The notes: generated by a model not told the origin, from the sequence alone. DNA of 64,000 nt from SIG672 sp045580325 (GCA_045580325.1 JAZNNR010000022.1:1-64000); one strand, 5' to 3'; positions 17,091 to 26,055 are shown, counted from the first letter of the stretch. Program-made: numbers and translations.

Positions 17091-18824
17091 ATGGCTAAAA
17101 ATAACAAGAAATCGTCCGGACACAGCGGTTTGAAAATCAAGAATATAAAGTACCTTGGCGGATTTCTTTTGTCCAAGATGGCACGCGGCGGAGCAAAGCA
17201 GCTTCGCACAAACGCCGAAGAAGTAAATAAACTTAACGTTTTCCCCGTACCCGACGGAGATACAGGCGATAATATGCGTATGACCATTGAGAGCGGTATC
17301 GCGGCTATTGAAAACATAGATTCTGACGATCTTGCAGAGGTTATGAAGACTCTGTCGCACGGTATGCTTCTCGGTGCGCGCGGAAACTCGGGAGTTATAC
17401 TTTCGCAGTTTTTTGCAGGAATGGCAAAGGGACTTGACAGCTCGGATAAAGCCGACCCTGCGACCTTTGGACACGCACTCGAGCTTGGGGTTCAGCAGGC
17501 GTATTCCTCTGTAATGACACCCACCGAAGGAACTATACTCACAGTTGCAAGAGAAGCTGTTGAATACGCAGTCGCAAGACTTACACCCAAGAGTACGATA
17601 CGTACACTCTTTGCAGATCTTGTAAAAGAAATGCATGCATCTCTTGACCGTACTCCCGAAATACTTACCGTACTCAAAGAGGCGGGCGTTGTCGATAGTG
17701 GCGGAGCAGGACTTCTCTATATTATGGATGGCTTTAACAGAGTTCTTAACGGAGAAGAAATTTCGGATGACGGAGTGCAGTATGAGCTTAAAAAATCACC
17801 TGCACCCACTGCCTTCGCGTTTGACGAAAACAGCGAAATGACATATGGCTACTGTACAGAGCTTCTCGTTCAGCTTCAGCGCTCTAAGACCGATATAGAA
17901 AATTTCGATATTGAAGCTTTAAGAAGCTTCCTTGTAAGCATCGGAGATTCAGTCGTTGCCTTCAAGACTGAGAGTATAGTAAAATTACACGTGCATACCT
18001 TCACACCTGAAAGGGTGCTTGAGTATTGCCGTAAATACGGTGAATTTTTAACTGTCAAGATCGAAAATATGTCGGTTCAGCACACAGAACTCGGCGAAAA
18101 TGCACCCGATATACAGAGCGTTCCCGCTCCAAAAAAGGAAGAAAATGCCGCTCCCGAAAAGAGATACGGTATAGTTGCAGTAAGTAACGGCCCCGGCATT
18201 GAAAATCTTTTCCTTGAGCTTGGCGTTGACGTTATCGTTCACGGCGGTCAGACACAGAATCCCTCGACAAATGATTTTCTCGAAGCGTTTGCAAAGATTT
18301 CTGCCGAGCATATATTCGTATTCCCCAATAACGGAAATATCTTTATGGCGGCACAGCAGGCAGGCGAGCTTTACGAAAAGGCAAAGGTTCACGTTCTTCC
18401 GAGTAAGAGTATCGGAACAGGCTACGTTGCGGTGTCAGCGGCAAACTATGATAATCCCGATGTCGATGCAGTTATTGCCGAAATGGAAGAGGCAATGCAG
18501 AGAGTTACAACAGGTTACGTGTCTCCCTCTATTCGCGATGCGGATATGAACGGAGTACATATAAACAGCGGCGATACGATAGGAATAATCAATAAGGATA
18601 TCGTTGTATCCGATGCCGATAAGATGACGGCGACCTGTGCGCTTGCATCTATGCTTCTCGATCTTCCCGAAAAGTTTATGCTGACAATTTTCTGCGGCGA
18701 GGACTCGAGCGAAGACGAAAAAGAAAAGCTTACGCAGTATCTCGGAGAAAAATATCCCGATGCTGAGGTCTATTTCATAGACGGCGGACAGGAGATATAT
18801 CCGTATATTTTCGTTGCGGAGTAA
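17091..18824 (+). CDS. fakA: Fatty acid kinase catalytic subunit, DAK2 domain (FakA/YloV)
   Basis: The N-terminal DAK2 domain contains NVFPVPDGDTGDNMRMTI, the Mg-ATP binding loop with Asp residues, and GARGNSGVILSQFF. The C-terminal part (about 360-577) is DegV-like and binds FakB. The product phosphorylates FakB-bound fatty acid for phospholipid synthesis. I place the start at the ATG 17091 rather than the TTG at 17085. About 577 residues, normal for the family. Confidence 0.92.
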   Translation: MAKNNKKSSGHSGLKIKNIKYLGGFLLSKMARGGAKQLRTNAEEVNKLNVFPVPDGDTGDNMRMTIESGIAAIENIDSDDLAEVMKTLSHGMLLGARGNSGVILSQFFAGMAKGLDSSDKADPATFGHALELGVQQAYSSVMTPTEGTILTVAREAVEYAVARLTPKSTIRTLFADLVKEMHASLDRTPEILTVLKEAGVVDSGGAGLLYIMDGFNRVLNGEEISDDGVQYELKKSPAPTAFAFDENSEMTYGYCTELLVQLQRSKTDIENFDIEALRSFLVSIGDSVVAFKTESIVKLHVHTFTPERVLEYCRKYGEFLTVKIENMSVQHTELGENAPDIQSVPAPKKEENAAPEKRYGIVAVSNGPGIENLFLELGVDVIVHGGQTQNPSTNDFLEAFAKISAEHIFVFPNNGNIFMAAQQAGELYEKAKVHVLPSKSIGTGYVAVSAANYDNPDVDAVIAEMEEAMQRVTTGYVSPSIRDADMNGVHINSGDTIGIINKDIVVSDADKMTATCALASMLLDLPEKFMLTIFCGEDSSEDEKEKLTQYLGEKYPDAEVYFIDGGQEIYPYIFVAE

Positions 18825-18837
18825 AATGGAATAATGA

Positions 18838-18872
18838 CAAAGCCGCAGGCGTTCTCGTCTGCGGCTTTGCTG
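18838..18872 (+). terminator. Hairpin terminator after fakA
   Basis: CAAAGCCGCAGGCG pairs with CGTCTGCGGCTTTG. The U-tract is poor, so termination may be partial. Confidence 0.6.
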
Positions 18873-18885
18873 TACTAAAAAACAC

Positions 18886-18914
18886 TTGACAAATGCAAAG
18901 TTTGGTAGTATAAT
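18886..18914 (+). promoter_or_regulatory. Promoter of the structured leader and dockerin gene
   Basis: Perfect TTGACA and TATAAT with 17-bp spacing. GTTTGG (18900-18905) and CCAAAC (18922-18927) form an inverted repeat around the -10 box and start site, a possible operator. Confidence 0.85.
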
Positions 18915-18920
18915 GATGAT

Positions 18921-19144
18921 GCCAAACTAACTAAATAAAACGTGAAAGACGGGTGTACTATCTTTATTTGTAGGGGATAGCTAGACCTTTTTCTACCTAT
19001 ACTATTTTCGTGGTGAAATTTGATAAAATGCAAATTCCTCTTTAGACGAAAATAGTATGTACACTTTTTTTCACGTAAAGTTAGTTTGGCGACTATCGGA
19101 GTTTGCGTTTTTGTGCGTCTGCTTCGGTAGGCGCACTTTTTTTT
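18921..19144 (+). ncRNA. Structured RNA with intrinsic terminator, unknown class
   Basis: No credible gene lies in this roughly 225-nt stretch. It has nested long-range stems: GCCAAACTAAC / GTTAGTTTGGC (18921-18931 with 19080-19090, 11 bp), ACGTGAAA / TTTCACGT (18940-18947 with 19069-19076), GTGTAC / GTACAC (18953-18958 with 19059-19064) and ACTATTTTCGT / ACGAAAATAGT (19001-19011 with 19046-19056). A cap hairpin AATTTG / CAAATT closes the inside. The expected start site falls at the 5' edge of the outer stem. A 10-bp hairpin with a TTCG loop and T8 (19113-19144) then terminates, 18 bp before the ribosome site of the secreted protein gene. It is either a stand-alone RNA or a cis-acting leader. 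Confidence 0.75.
19113..19144 (+). terminator. Intrinsic terminator ahead of the dockerin gene
   Basis: GTGCGTCTGC and GTAGGCGCAC pair around a TTCG tetraloop and are followed by T8. It sits between promoter and coding region, so the downstream gene needs read-through or anti-termination. Confidence 0.85.
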
Positions 19145-19174
19145 ATTTTGTATTCATTTTAGGAGGAAAAGAAA

Positions 19175-22100
19175 ATGAAAAAACGAATATCAACCAGGGC
19201 GTTGTCAGCGTTTTTGGTGGTGGTAATGGTGTTTTTGATGGTGCCGATTAGTATAGTTAGCGTTTCTGCTGCTGACACGACTAAAACAATGACACCTCTA
19301 CAGGAATACCGAGCAAATACGACGAAATCATTAGAGCAAATCACTTCGTATATCAATAAACGCGAGGCTGAAGATTTAGCTTTGAAGAATAGTTTCGGGT
19401 ACAATATAAAAAAGATTAATACTTTTTCAAAGGGTATTGGAACTGCAATTAATACCGCATTGATGATATACAATACTATTGACGAAGATGCCTCATGGAG
19501 TGAAAATCTCGGAAGTATTGCGTTGAATTTAGTTTGCTCATATACCGGAGTTCAACTTCCCGGTCAGGAATCAGAAGCCGAAGTTATCATCAAGGAAATC
19601 GAAAAAATGCTTGATGAAGTTAAATCACGTATTGATGCAGTAAACGAAAATATTGATGCTCTTTCGGAGCAGGTAGATCAAAATACTGCCAATCTCGCGA
19701 GCTATATGTGGTCATTGAATCAATTCGATAATGACATAGATGTTCTTAATGAGTTTACACAAGCATCTAATACTGGCGCATATAGCTATTACACCGATAG
19801 AGAAAAATTATATAAATCTTATAATGAACTGATATTTTTGCTTGACTCTGGCACTGCAACCTCAAGTGCAATTAAGAGTGCATATGATAGACTCTATATA
19901 GAAGCAAAAAAATCGGAACAACTTTATCAGTATATGACTGGTGAAAACAATAAACTGACAGATAGAATGTCAATTCAAGAAGCACTGTATGAATACTCAG
20001 TATTAAGTATATATCTTTGGTCCAACGATGTAGTTACAGATGAAAACGGTAATCTGGACAACATTGAAATTAAGTGCATAGAGTTTGCTGAAGATTTGTA
20101 TAGCACATATGTGTTTTCGAATTATGCGTTAATGCTATGCTATAATTATCAACTTAATTACTTGAACTCTCATAGTAATGATGCACTCACAAGCTACTAC
20201 GATGTTGAGGGAATTGAAGGTCCGAACAATGTTTTGGGTGCTAGTATTTTTGGGCATGAAAATCTTGTTGGAGAAGTTCCCTCTATGCTTGAAGAACAAG
20301 AAATCATAAATGTTGAAATTGCATCTTATATAGCATATGTGTTAAACCTTGAGGGAAGTTATCTTTATGAAATGGGTGCAAAATATGAAGATGGTTCAAA
20401 AGTAGAGGAAAATACCGTTTATACAATTCCATATAAGGAAATTTTTGAAACTGAGTCACACAATACAGATCCACATCAAATAACATATGGAAATTTTACT
20501 CCCATAACTAAACATGTTCGAACCAACAATAAGGTATCAAAGGGCGATACTCTCTATATGAATGTATTACCGAACGACTTGGCTTCTTTGTTTGCCAGTG
20601 GAGAGTTCACATTTACGACAAGTGATGAGAACCTTGCGACAGTTAACAACGCTGGTGTGGTTAATGTCATCGGAACAAGCGGAAGTTTTCTGATTTCTAT
20701 GAAATATAATGGTGAAATCATATATTCACTAGAGTTTATTATTGAAGATTACTTATATTCGGGCGGTATGGGTATTGCAGATTGTCCATATTTTGTATCC
20801 ACATGGGTCGACATTACTACTTTAGCCACTTCTGCAAATCATTATCAAGCAGAAAATATTTATTTCAAAACGACAAGAGATATTGATGGTAGCGGGGCAA
20901 CTTTCGCAGGAATCCCCTCTTTCAAAGGAACATGGGACGGAAGCGAGTATCGAGTCTATAATTTTAAGGTCGACACAAGCGGTATTAATAACACGGGTTT
21001 TATTAGAGTTGTTGAAGCTGGCGCCACAGTTAAAAATTTTATTCTTGGTCATTACAACAAGAGCTATTCAACATACGATAATTATTCGGCATATGTCAAT
21101 GGATATTTAGATTGTGACGGTGTATTCTATGTTGGTGGTCTTTGCGGTGCTAACTATGGTACAATATCTAATTGTTCATTAGAAGCGGTAAAGGTGTGTG
21201 GAAAAATTTACTGGGCTGGCGATAATGATATTAGCAATGTAGTTGGTGGTATTGCAGGACGGAATGAAAAAGATATTGATAATTGCAAAGTGTCAAAATC
21301 GTTTTTCTATTCAAATGCAACTGCAAAAAAAGATGGGGATGCTTCTTTGTGTCATGCTTACACTGGAGGTATTGTTGGTAAAAATATAGGCGTTCTCAAG
21401 GATTCCATTTCTTACAGCAATCATATGGCAGGGTATACTTATTCAAAACAGGATTGGGGAGACGCTCCCGGTGCTTATACATTTTGTGGCGCAATGATGG
21501 GCTGGATGACTAAATCCGCAACGGTAGAAAATTGCTATGAACAGCAAAACACTTTTAATCCTGTTGCTGATGCAGATGATAGTGATAATGACGATACTGT
21601 AACAGGCGGAATATCCGGATACCGTGATATGGATCTTTCTTCAATAATATTTGGTCCGAATATTGTGTATCTCGGCACTGTTACTAATTGTGGTGAGAAT
21701 TCACTTGGCCCATGGTCAATTAATCCTATAACAGGATGCCCACAACTGGTGAAAAATCAAGATTCTGATAACCCTAATGGTGACGACGGCACATATACCG
21801 ATGTTTCTGAGTATGTGCGCGGTGACAATTATTTAAAATATACTAATACAACCGGCGGAAATTCTGAGTATGCGACAACCACAACCTATGAATATGAATT
21901 AAGTATCGGTAGAATTGATACTACTGAATTAGGAACATATACAGCGGTCAAATTAACTCCTATTAACGAAACTACACAGTATAATAAGGAGTTGCTAACA
22001 ATTAGAGTAGTCCCTGAAGAAATAACAAAACTTGAAATCTATACAGCGCCTTCAAAACAAATATATGCTGTAAATAGTGGAAGCCTTGATCTTGCAGGAT

Positions 22101-23038
22101 TACGTTTGGTGATTCTTTATAGTAACGGCAGTACGCGCTTTTTGAATAACGGAAACGAGGAAGGACTATCTAAAGATTTTACAGAAGTATACGATTTTAC
22201 TACACTTGGTGAAACACAGATAACTTTCAAATATGAAGGGTATGATGTGAGTCTTCCCGTAACGGTTGTTCATTGTACTCATAGTAATACCGAGAACAAA
22301 GCGAAAATTGAACCTACTTGTGGGTCTGTTGGCTATGAGGCTGGACTATTCTGCAATGATTGTCAAGGATATATTGAAGGCGGAACTCAAATTTCTATGA
22401 CAGGCAATCATATTTACGCAGAATGGAGCAAATATGACGATGTTCAGCACACTCGTATTTGCGAATGTGGTGAAACAGAATATGCCGATCACGCTTGGAA
22501 TGATGTAGTAGTTACAACAGAGCCTACGCATTTGGCAAGCGGTGAGAAGACCTACACCTGCACCGAGTGTACTGCCACCAAGATTGAGGATATTCCTCCT
22601 ATCGAAGGACACACCTTCGGCAAGTGGACTAAGCACGATGATGCGCAACATACCCGTACCTGTGAATGCGGCGAAGTTGAATACGCTGCTCACAATTGGA
22701 ACGATGGCGTTATAACAAAACCTGATACCCAACTCGAAGCAGGAGAGTTGACGAAGACGTGCTCTGACTGTGGTACAACAAAAATTGAAGTAATCGACAT
22801 TTACGGCGATGCAAACGGCGACGGACAGATCGGCATGGACGATGTTGTAATAATGAGAAAATACATTACTAATTTCGATTACGACACAAACACCTCGAGT
22901 GTAGACGTTGAAGCCGAAGCAGACATAAACGGCGACGGTGTTATCAATATGAAAGACGTTATTCTGCTCAGACAGTATATAACAAACTATGATTACGATA
23001 CCGAAAGCTCTACGGTAATACTCGGCCCGCAGCAGTAA
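19175..23038 (+). CDS. Large secreted protein with GLUG-like repeats and a C-terminal dockerin
   Basis: This 1,287-residue protein has a signal peptide (residues 1-33, cut near VSA). Residues about 35-440 are helical with a coiled coil near 150-180. A Big2-like domain (about 465-545, FTTSDENLATVNNAGVVNV) follows, then GLUG-like repeats (GGLCGANYGTISNC, GGIAGRNEKDIDNC, GGIVGKNIGVLKDS) at about 655-800. Next come an Ig-like segment, two Cys-rich repeats (HTRxCECGExEYAxHxWND), and a type I dockerin with two Ca-binding repeats (GDANGDGQIGMDDVVIMRKY and ADINGDGVINMKDVILLRQY). A dockerin implies attachment to a cohesin scaffold on the cell surface. No catalytic domain is recognised. Confidence 0.9.
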   Translation: MKKRISTRALSAFLVVVMVFLMVPISIVSVSAADTTKTMTPLQEYRANTTKSLEQITSYINKREAEDLALKNSFGYNIKKINTFSKGIGTAINTALMIYNTIDEDASWSENLGSIALNLVCSYTGVQLPGQESEAEVIIKEIEKMLDEVKSRIDAVNENIDALSEQVDQNTANLASYMWSLNQFDNDIDVLNEFTQASNTGAYSYYTDREKLYKSYNELIFLLDSGTATSSAIKSAYDRLYIEAKKSEQLYQYMTGENNKLTDRMSIQEALYEYSVLSIYLWSNDVVTDENGNLDNIEIKCIEFAEDLYSTYVFSNYALMLCYNYQLNYLNSHSNDALTSYYDVEGIEGPNNVLGASIFGHENLVGEVPSMLEEQEIINVEIASYIAYVLNLEGSYLYEMGAKYEDGSKVEENTVYTIPYKEIFETESHNTDPHQITYGNFTPITKHVRTNNKVSKGDTLYMNVLPNDLASLFASGEFTFTTSDENLATVNNAGVVNVIGTSGSFLISMKYNGEIIYSLEFIIEDYLYSGGMGIADCPYFVSTWVDITTLATSANHYQAENIYFKTTRDIDGSGATFAGIPSFKGTWDGSEYRVYNFKVDTSGINNTGFIRVVEAGATVKNFILGHYNKSYSTYDNYSAYVNGYLDCDGVFYVGGLCGANYGTISNCSLEAVKVCGKIYWAGDNDISNVVGGIAGRNEKDIDNCKVSKSFFYSNATAKKDGDASLCHAYTGGIVGKNIGVLKDSISYSNHMAGYTYSKQDWGDAPGAYTFCGAMMGWMTKSATVENCYEQQNTFNPVADADDSDNDDTVTGGISGYRDMDLSSIIFGPNIVYLGTVTNCGENSLGPWSINPITGCPQLVKNQDSDNPNGDDGTYTDVSEYVRGDNYLKYTNTTGGNSEYATTTTYEYELSIGRIDTTELGTYTAVKLTPINETTQYNKELLTIRVVPEEITKLEIYTAPSKQIYAVNSGSLDLAGLRLVILYSNGSTRFLNNGNEEGLSKDFTEVYDFTTLGETQITFKYEGYDVSLPVTVVHCTHSNTENKAKIEPTCGSVGYEAGLFCNDCQGYIEGGTQISMTGNHIYAEWSKYDDVQHTRICECGETEYADHAWNDVVVTTEPTHLASGEKTYTCTECTATKIEDIPPIEGHTFGKWTKHDDAQHTRTCECGEVEYAAHNWNDGVITKPDTQLEAGELTKTCSDCGTTKIEVIDIYGDANGDGQIGMDDVVIMRKYITNFDYDTNTSSVDVEAEADINGDGVINMKDVILLRQYITNYDYDTESSTVILGPQQ

Positions 23039-23047
23039 GGTATGTTC

Positions 23048-23110
23048 GGATAGACAAAAAGACCGACGAAAGTCGGTCTTTTGTTTATATACGACAGGAC
23101 TTACGAACCT
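23048..23110 (-). repeat. Partial duplicate of the tRNA-Leu 3' end and terminator
   Basis: This stretch repeats 23203-23267 with few differences. It contains the terminator hairpin and a degenerate copy of the tRNA T-arm region (GACAGGACTTACGAACCT against GACAGGACTTGAACCT). The two copies flank structured repeat copy 4 at a period of about 155 bp. Confidence 0.7.
23054..23083 (+). terminator. Terminator of the dockerin gene
   Basis: AAAAGACCGAC / GTCGGTCTTTT hairpin with flanking A and T tracts. The same hairpin recurs at 23207-23240 beside tRNA-Leu. Confidence 0.85.
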
Positions 23111-23195
23111 AAATTTGCGGCTATATGCACCTGCTTCTTTCGTTCTGCTTACCGCAAATTAGCAAATCCTTCGGATTTGCGAGGTTCTACGTATG
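23100..23195. repeat. Structured repeat, copy 4 (diverged)
   Basis: The same three stems as copies 1-3 form from different bases: GAACCT / AGGTTC (23105-23110 with 23182-23187), AATTTGCGG / CCGCAAATT (23112-23120 with 23152-23160) and GCAAATCC / GGATTTGC (23162-23169 with 23173-23180). Paired positions changed together relative to copy 1. Confidence 0.75.
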
Positions 23196-23206
23196 TTACT
23201 TCAGAT

Positions 23207-23240
23207 AGACAAAAAGACCGACAAAAGTCGGTCTTTTTAT
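23207..23240 (-). terminator. Terminator of tRNA-Leu
   Basis: AAAAAGACCGAC / GTCGGTCTTTTT hairpin directly after the tRNA on the minus strand. Confidence 0.8.
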
Positions 23241-23243
23241 CTA

Positions 23244-23325
23244 TGCGGATGACAGGACTTGAACCTGCATGCCGTGCAGCACTGGAACCTAAATCCAGCG
23301 TGTCTGCCAATTCCACCACATCCGC
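23244..23325 (-). tRNA. trnL: tRNA-Leu (UAG)
   Basis: Class II tRNA. The acceptor stem is GCGGATG / CATCCGC, and the anticodon stem CTGGA / TCCAG encloses a loop with TAG. A long variable arm (TGCTGCACGGCA) and T-arm GGTTCAAGTCC are present. CCA is not encoded. It is followed by the terminator hairpin 23207-23240. Confidence 0.95.
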
Positions 23326-23340
23326 AAATATTACCAAACA

Positions 23341-23369
23341 ATTATATCACAATAAGCTAACAATGTCAA
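23341..23369 (-). promoter_or_regulatory. Promoter of tRNA-Leu
   Basis: Perfect TTGACA and TATAAT with 17-bp spacing on the minus strand, 16 bp before the tRNA. Confidence 0.85.
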
Positions 23370-23446
23370 GAGAAAATTACCGCACGTCTGACGCAAAGTC
23401 TATTTTCGGATAACTGCTGATTTCTAAATCAATTTCGCCATAAATG

Positions 23447-23475
23447 TTGACAAAATGAGATTTTTTGGCTATAAT
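23447..23475 (+). promoter_or_regulatory. Promoter of the aminopeptidase gene
   Basis: Perfect TTGACA and TATAAT with 17-bp spacing. Confidence 0.85.
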
Positions 23476-23515
23476 AAAATGTATCTAGCGAAAAGATAAA
23501 CGAAAGGAATTTAAT

Positions 23516-24742
23516 ATGAAAAAGTCAGTTTTGCGTAAATACGCGCACCTTATAGCCGAAAAAGGCGGAAACGTTCAAAAAGGACAGGAAGTAGTTATCA
23601 GAGCATCGGTAGAAAATCCCGAATTTGTTCAGATGGTAGTTGAGGAATGCTATCGCTGCGGCGCAAAGCAGGTAGAGGTCGATTGGAGCTATCAGCCTAT
23701 AACCAAAATTACTATGAAAAAATGCTCTCTCAAAACTCTCTCCACAGTTGAAAACTGGAGAGTAGAGAAGATGAAGCATAAGGTTGAAACTCTCCCCGTG
23801 CATATATATCTTGAGTCTGACGATCCCGACGGTCTTAAGGGAATAGATCAGGTTAAAAATTCGAAGGCATCGCAGGCAGTATATAAGGTTATGAAGCCCT
23901 TCCGCGACGCTATGGACAACAAATATCAGTGGTGTATCGCGGCAATTCCGGGCGCAGCTTGGGCGAAAAAGGTTTTCCCAGGCGAGAAGAAATCCCGCGC
24001 TATCGAGCTGCTCTGGGAAGCGATTTTGAACGCATCTCGCGTTAATGACGATCCCGTAGCCGCTTGGGAAGCTCACAACAAGGACCTCGCTTCGCGTTGC
24101 GATTACCTCAACAGCCTCGGACTTGAAACACTCGAATATAAATCTGCAAACGGAACGGACCTCAGAGTCGGTCTTATCGAAGACGCGCTCTTTATGGGCG
24201 GCTCTGAAAACGCCCTCGGAAGCGAAATCGAGTTTAACCCCAACATTCCGAGCGAAGAGGTTTTCGTTTCACCTAAAAAGGGAATCGCAGACGGTATCGT
24301 TTATTCCTCGAAGCCTCTTTCTTACCGCGGCGAGCTTATAGAAAACTTCTCGGTACGCTTTGAAAACGGAAAAGCAGTTGAAGTAAAGGCAGAAAAGGGA
24401 GAAGCGCTCCTCAAGGAAATGATCTCTATGGACGAGGGCGCGGCATATCTCGGAGAATGTGCATTTGTTCCTTACGATAGTCCCATCTGCAACTCGGGAG
24501 TACTTTTCTATAACACACTTTTCGATGAAAACGCGGCTTGCCACCTTGCGCTTGGCAGAGGATTTACAAACGTACTTAAGGACTACGATAAGTACACAGT
24601 AAAAGAATGTCACGAAAAGGGAATAAACGAGTCGATGATACACGTCGACTTTATGATAGGAACCTCCGACCTTTCTATCGTGGGAATTACCCGCGACGGT
24701 AAGAGAGTTCAGATATTTGAAAACGGCAACTGGGCATTTTAA
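23516..24742 (+). CDS. M29 family aminopeptidase (AmpS/PepS-like)
   Basis: A 408-residue cytosolic metallopeptidase that removes N-terminal residues from peptides. The family's metal-binding stretches are visible: NPNIPSEEVFVSP (Glu ligand), YLGECAFVPYDSPI (Glu), NAACHLALGRG (His) and SMIHVDFMIGTSDLSI (His, Asp). The length fits. It stands alone between its own promoter and a terminator shared with the convergent MFS gene. Confidence 0.93.
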   Translation: MKKSVLRKYAHLIAEKGGNVQKGQEVVIRASVENPEFVQMVVEECYRCGAKQVEVDWSYQPITKITMKKCSLKTLSTVENWRVEKMKHKVETLPVHIYLESDDPDGLKGIDQVKNSKASQAVYKVMKPFRDAMDNKYQWCIAAIPGAAWAKKVFPGEKKSRAIELLWEAILNASRVNDDPVAAWEAHNKDLASRCDYLNSLGLETLEYKSANGTDLRVGLIEDALFMGGSENALGSEIEFNPNIPSEEVFVSPKKGIADGIVYSSKPLSYRGELIENFSVRFENGKAVEVKAEKGEALLKEMISMDEGAAYLGECAFVPYDSPICNSGVLFYNTLFDENAACHLALGRGFTNVLKDYDKYTVKECHEKGINESMIHVDFMIGTSDLSIVGITRDGKRVQIFENGNWAF

Positions 24743-24756
24743 TTTTGCAAAAAAAT

Positions 24757-24790
24757 ACGCCTCGGAGTACTAAGCTCCGAGGCGTTAATT
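24757..24790. terminator. Bidirectional terminator
   Basis: ACGCCTCGGAG / CTCCGAGGCGT hairpin between convergent genes, with A and T tracts on either side. Confidence 0.8.
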
Positions 24791-24795
24791 TTTGT

Positions 24796-25992
24796 TTAGG
24801 GCTTCTTAATAGTAATGTTTATAAGCAGTCCGACAACCGAGCAGGCAAGAAGAACTGCGAAAATAACAGTGTAATCGCCTATCGAGCCTGCGATCGTTGA
24901 CATAAAGGACGCAGGAATAAGAACAAGGTTTATAATACTCAAATTTGTGGGGTAATATTTCATTCCGTAGAAGGAAGCTATAAATGCCGCCGAAACGGTT
25001 GGCGAGAAGCCGTAGGAGATACCGCAGAGGCAGATTCCTATAATACCCACAACAAGCGAAGATGTGAGGATACCGACAAGAGAAACGGAAGTAGCAATTA
25101 TAACTATTACGCTTGTTGAAAACTGCGCGAATTTAAGTCCGAGCTTGTCAAATATTACACCCGCAAGGAGTCGTCCGAGTCCGTTGCAAACAGAAACGAT
25201 GCCCACGATAGTAACTGCAATAGATTCTTTTGCACCGAGCGTCATAGTAAAATCCTTTGCAAATCCGATTATAGTGCTTCCGACAGCAGTAAAGAGCGTG
25301 AAGAAAACAAATAGCTTCCAAAAGGTAAAGCGCTTCAGCATCGAGGTCGCAGAGAAGTCCTCAGAGCTGCCCGAGGACGTCTTTTTACTCGGAGCGGGAA
25401 GATCATCACTTGCACTAGGCATTCTCGCTATAACAGTGAAAATAAGCGTTGTTATAACGATAAATGCGGCAATAAGGTAATAAGTGTTTTTCCAACCGAA
25501 GCTGCCGATATTAAAGAGCTTTGACGCGATATTTCCGATTATGAGAGTGCTTATTCCGAAGCTCATCATAAGAACACCCGAGGAAAGTCCCTTTTTGTCG
25601 GGGAACCAGGAGTTTACAGAGCTGATAACAGCGTTGTATATGATTCCGATACCGAAGCCCGAGAGCAGTCCGTAAGATAAGTAGAGAAGCAGTACGTTAT
25701 CTGTAACAAACGTGGCAAGAGAAAATCCTACACCTGCGAGGAGAGTTCCCATAACAAGACGGACTCTAAGCGAAATTTTCTTTGCAAGAACACCTGAAAA
25801 AAGACCGCCCAAGCCAAATGCGCACAGCGATATAGTGAAGTTCAGAGCGAGCTCTGCGCCCTCAAAAGCAAAAGGCGCTTTAAGAATAGACCAAGCATAG
25901 AATACACCTGTCGCAAAAAGCGAAAGCGCTCCGAAGATCAGCATAAGAATACGAAATGATTTTACGTTAACTGTTTTTACAGTATCCGACAT
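24796..25992 (-). CDS. MFS transporter, OFA (oxalate/formate antiporter) family
   Basis: This 398-residue membrane protein has about 12 segments. SLFATGVFYAWSILKAPF in the first helix and YGLLSGFGIGIIYNAVISSVNSWFPDKKGLSSGV after the fourth are characteristic of the OFA family. A central hydrophilic loop (about 200-225) is Ser/Lys-rich. The substrate is probably a small carboxylate, but this cannot be settled from sequence. Confidence 0.87.
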   Translation of the reverse strand: MSDTVKTVNVKSFRILMLIFGALSLFATGVFYAWSILKAPFAFEGAELALNFTISLCAFGLGGLFSGVLAKKISLRVRLVMGTLLAGVGFSLATFVTDNVLLLYLSYGLLSGFGIGIIYNAVISSVNSWFPDKKGLSSGVLMMSFGISTLIIGNIASKLFNIGSFGWKNTYYLIAAFIVITTLIFTVIARMPSASDDLPAPSKKTSSGSSEDFSATSMLKRFTFWKLFVFFTLFTAVGSTIIGFAKDFTMTLGAKESIAVTIVGIVSVCNGLGRLLAGVIFDKLGLKFAQFSTSVIVIIATSVSLVGILTSSLVVGIIGICLCGISYGFSPTVSAAFIASFYGMKYYPTNLSIINLVLIPASFMSTIAGSIGDYTVIFAVLLACSVVGLLINITIKKP

Positions 25993-26026
25993 TTATTTAC
26001 ACCTTCCTTAATAAAATCTGACTCAT

Positions 26027-26055
26027 ATTATAGCATATATCAAGATTTTTGTCAA
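26027..26055 (-). promoter_or_regulatory. Promoter of the OFA transporter
   Basis: Perfect TTGACA and TATAAT with 17-bp spacing on the minus strand; divergent from the next promoter. Confidence 0.85.

Noticed and set aside
18921..19144. 6S RNA
   Set aside because: The ends pair as in 6S RNA, but instead of a two-sided central bubble there is a large one-sided insert with only 2 nt opposite.
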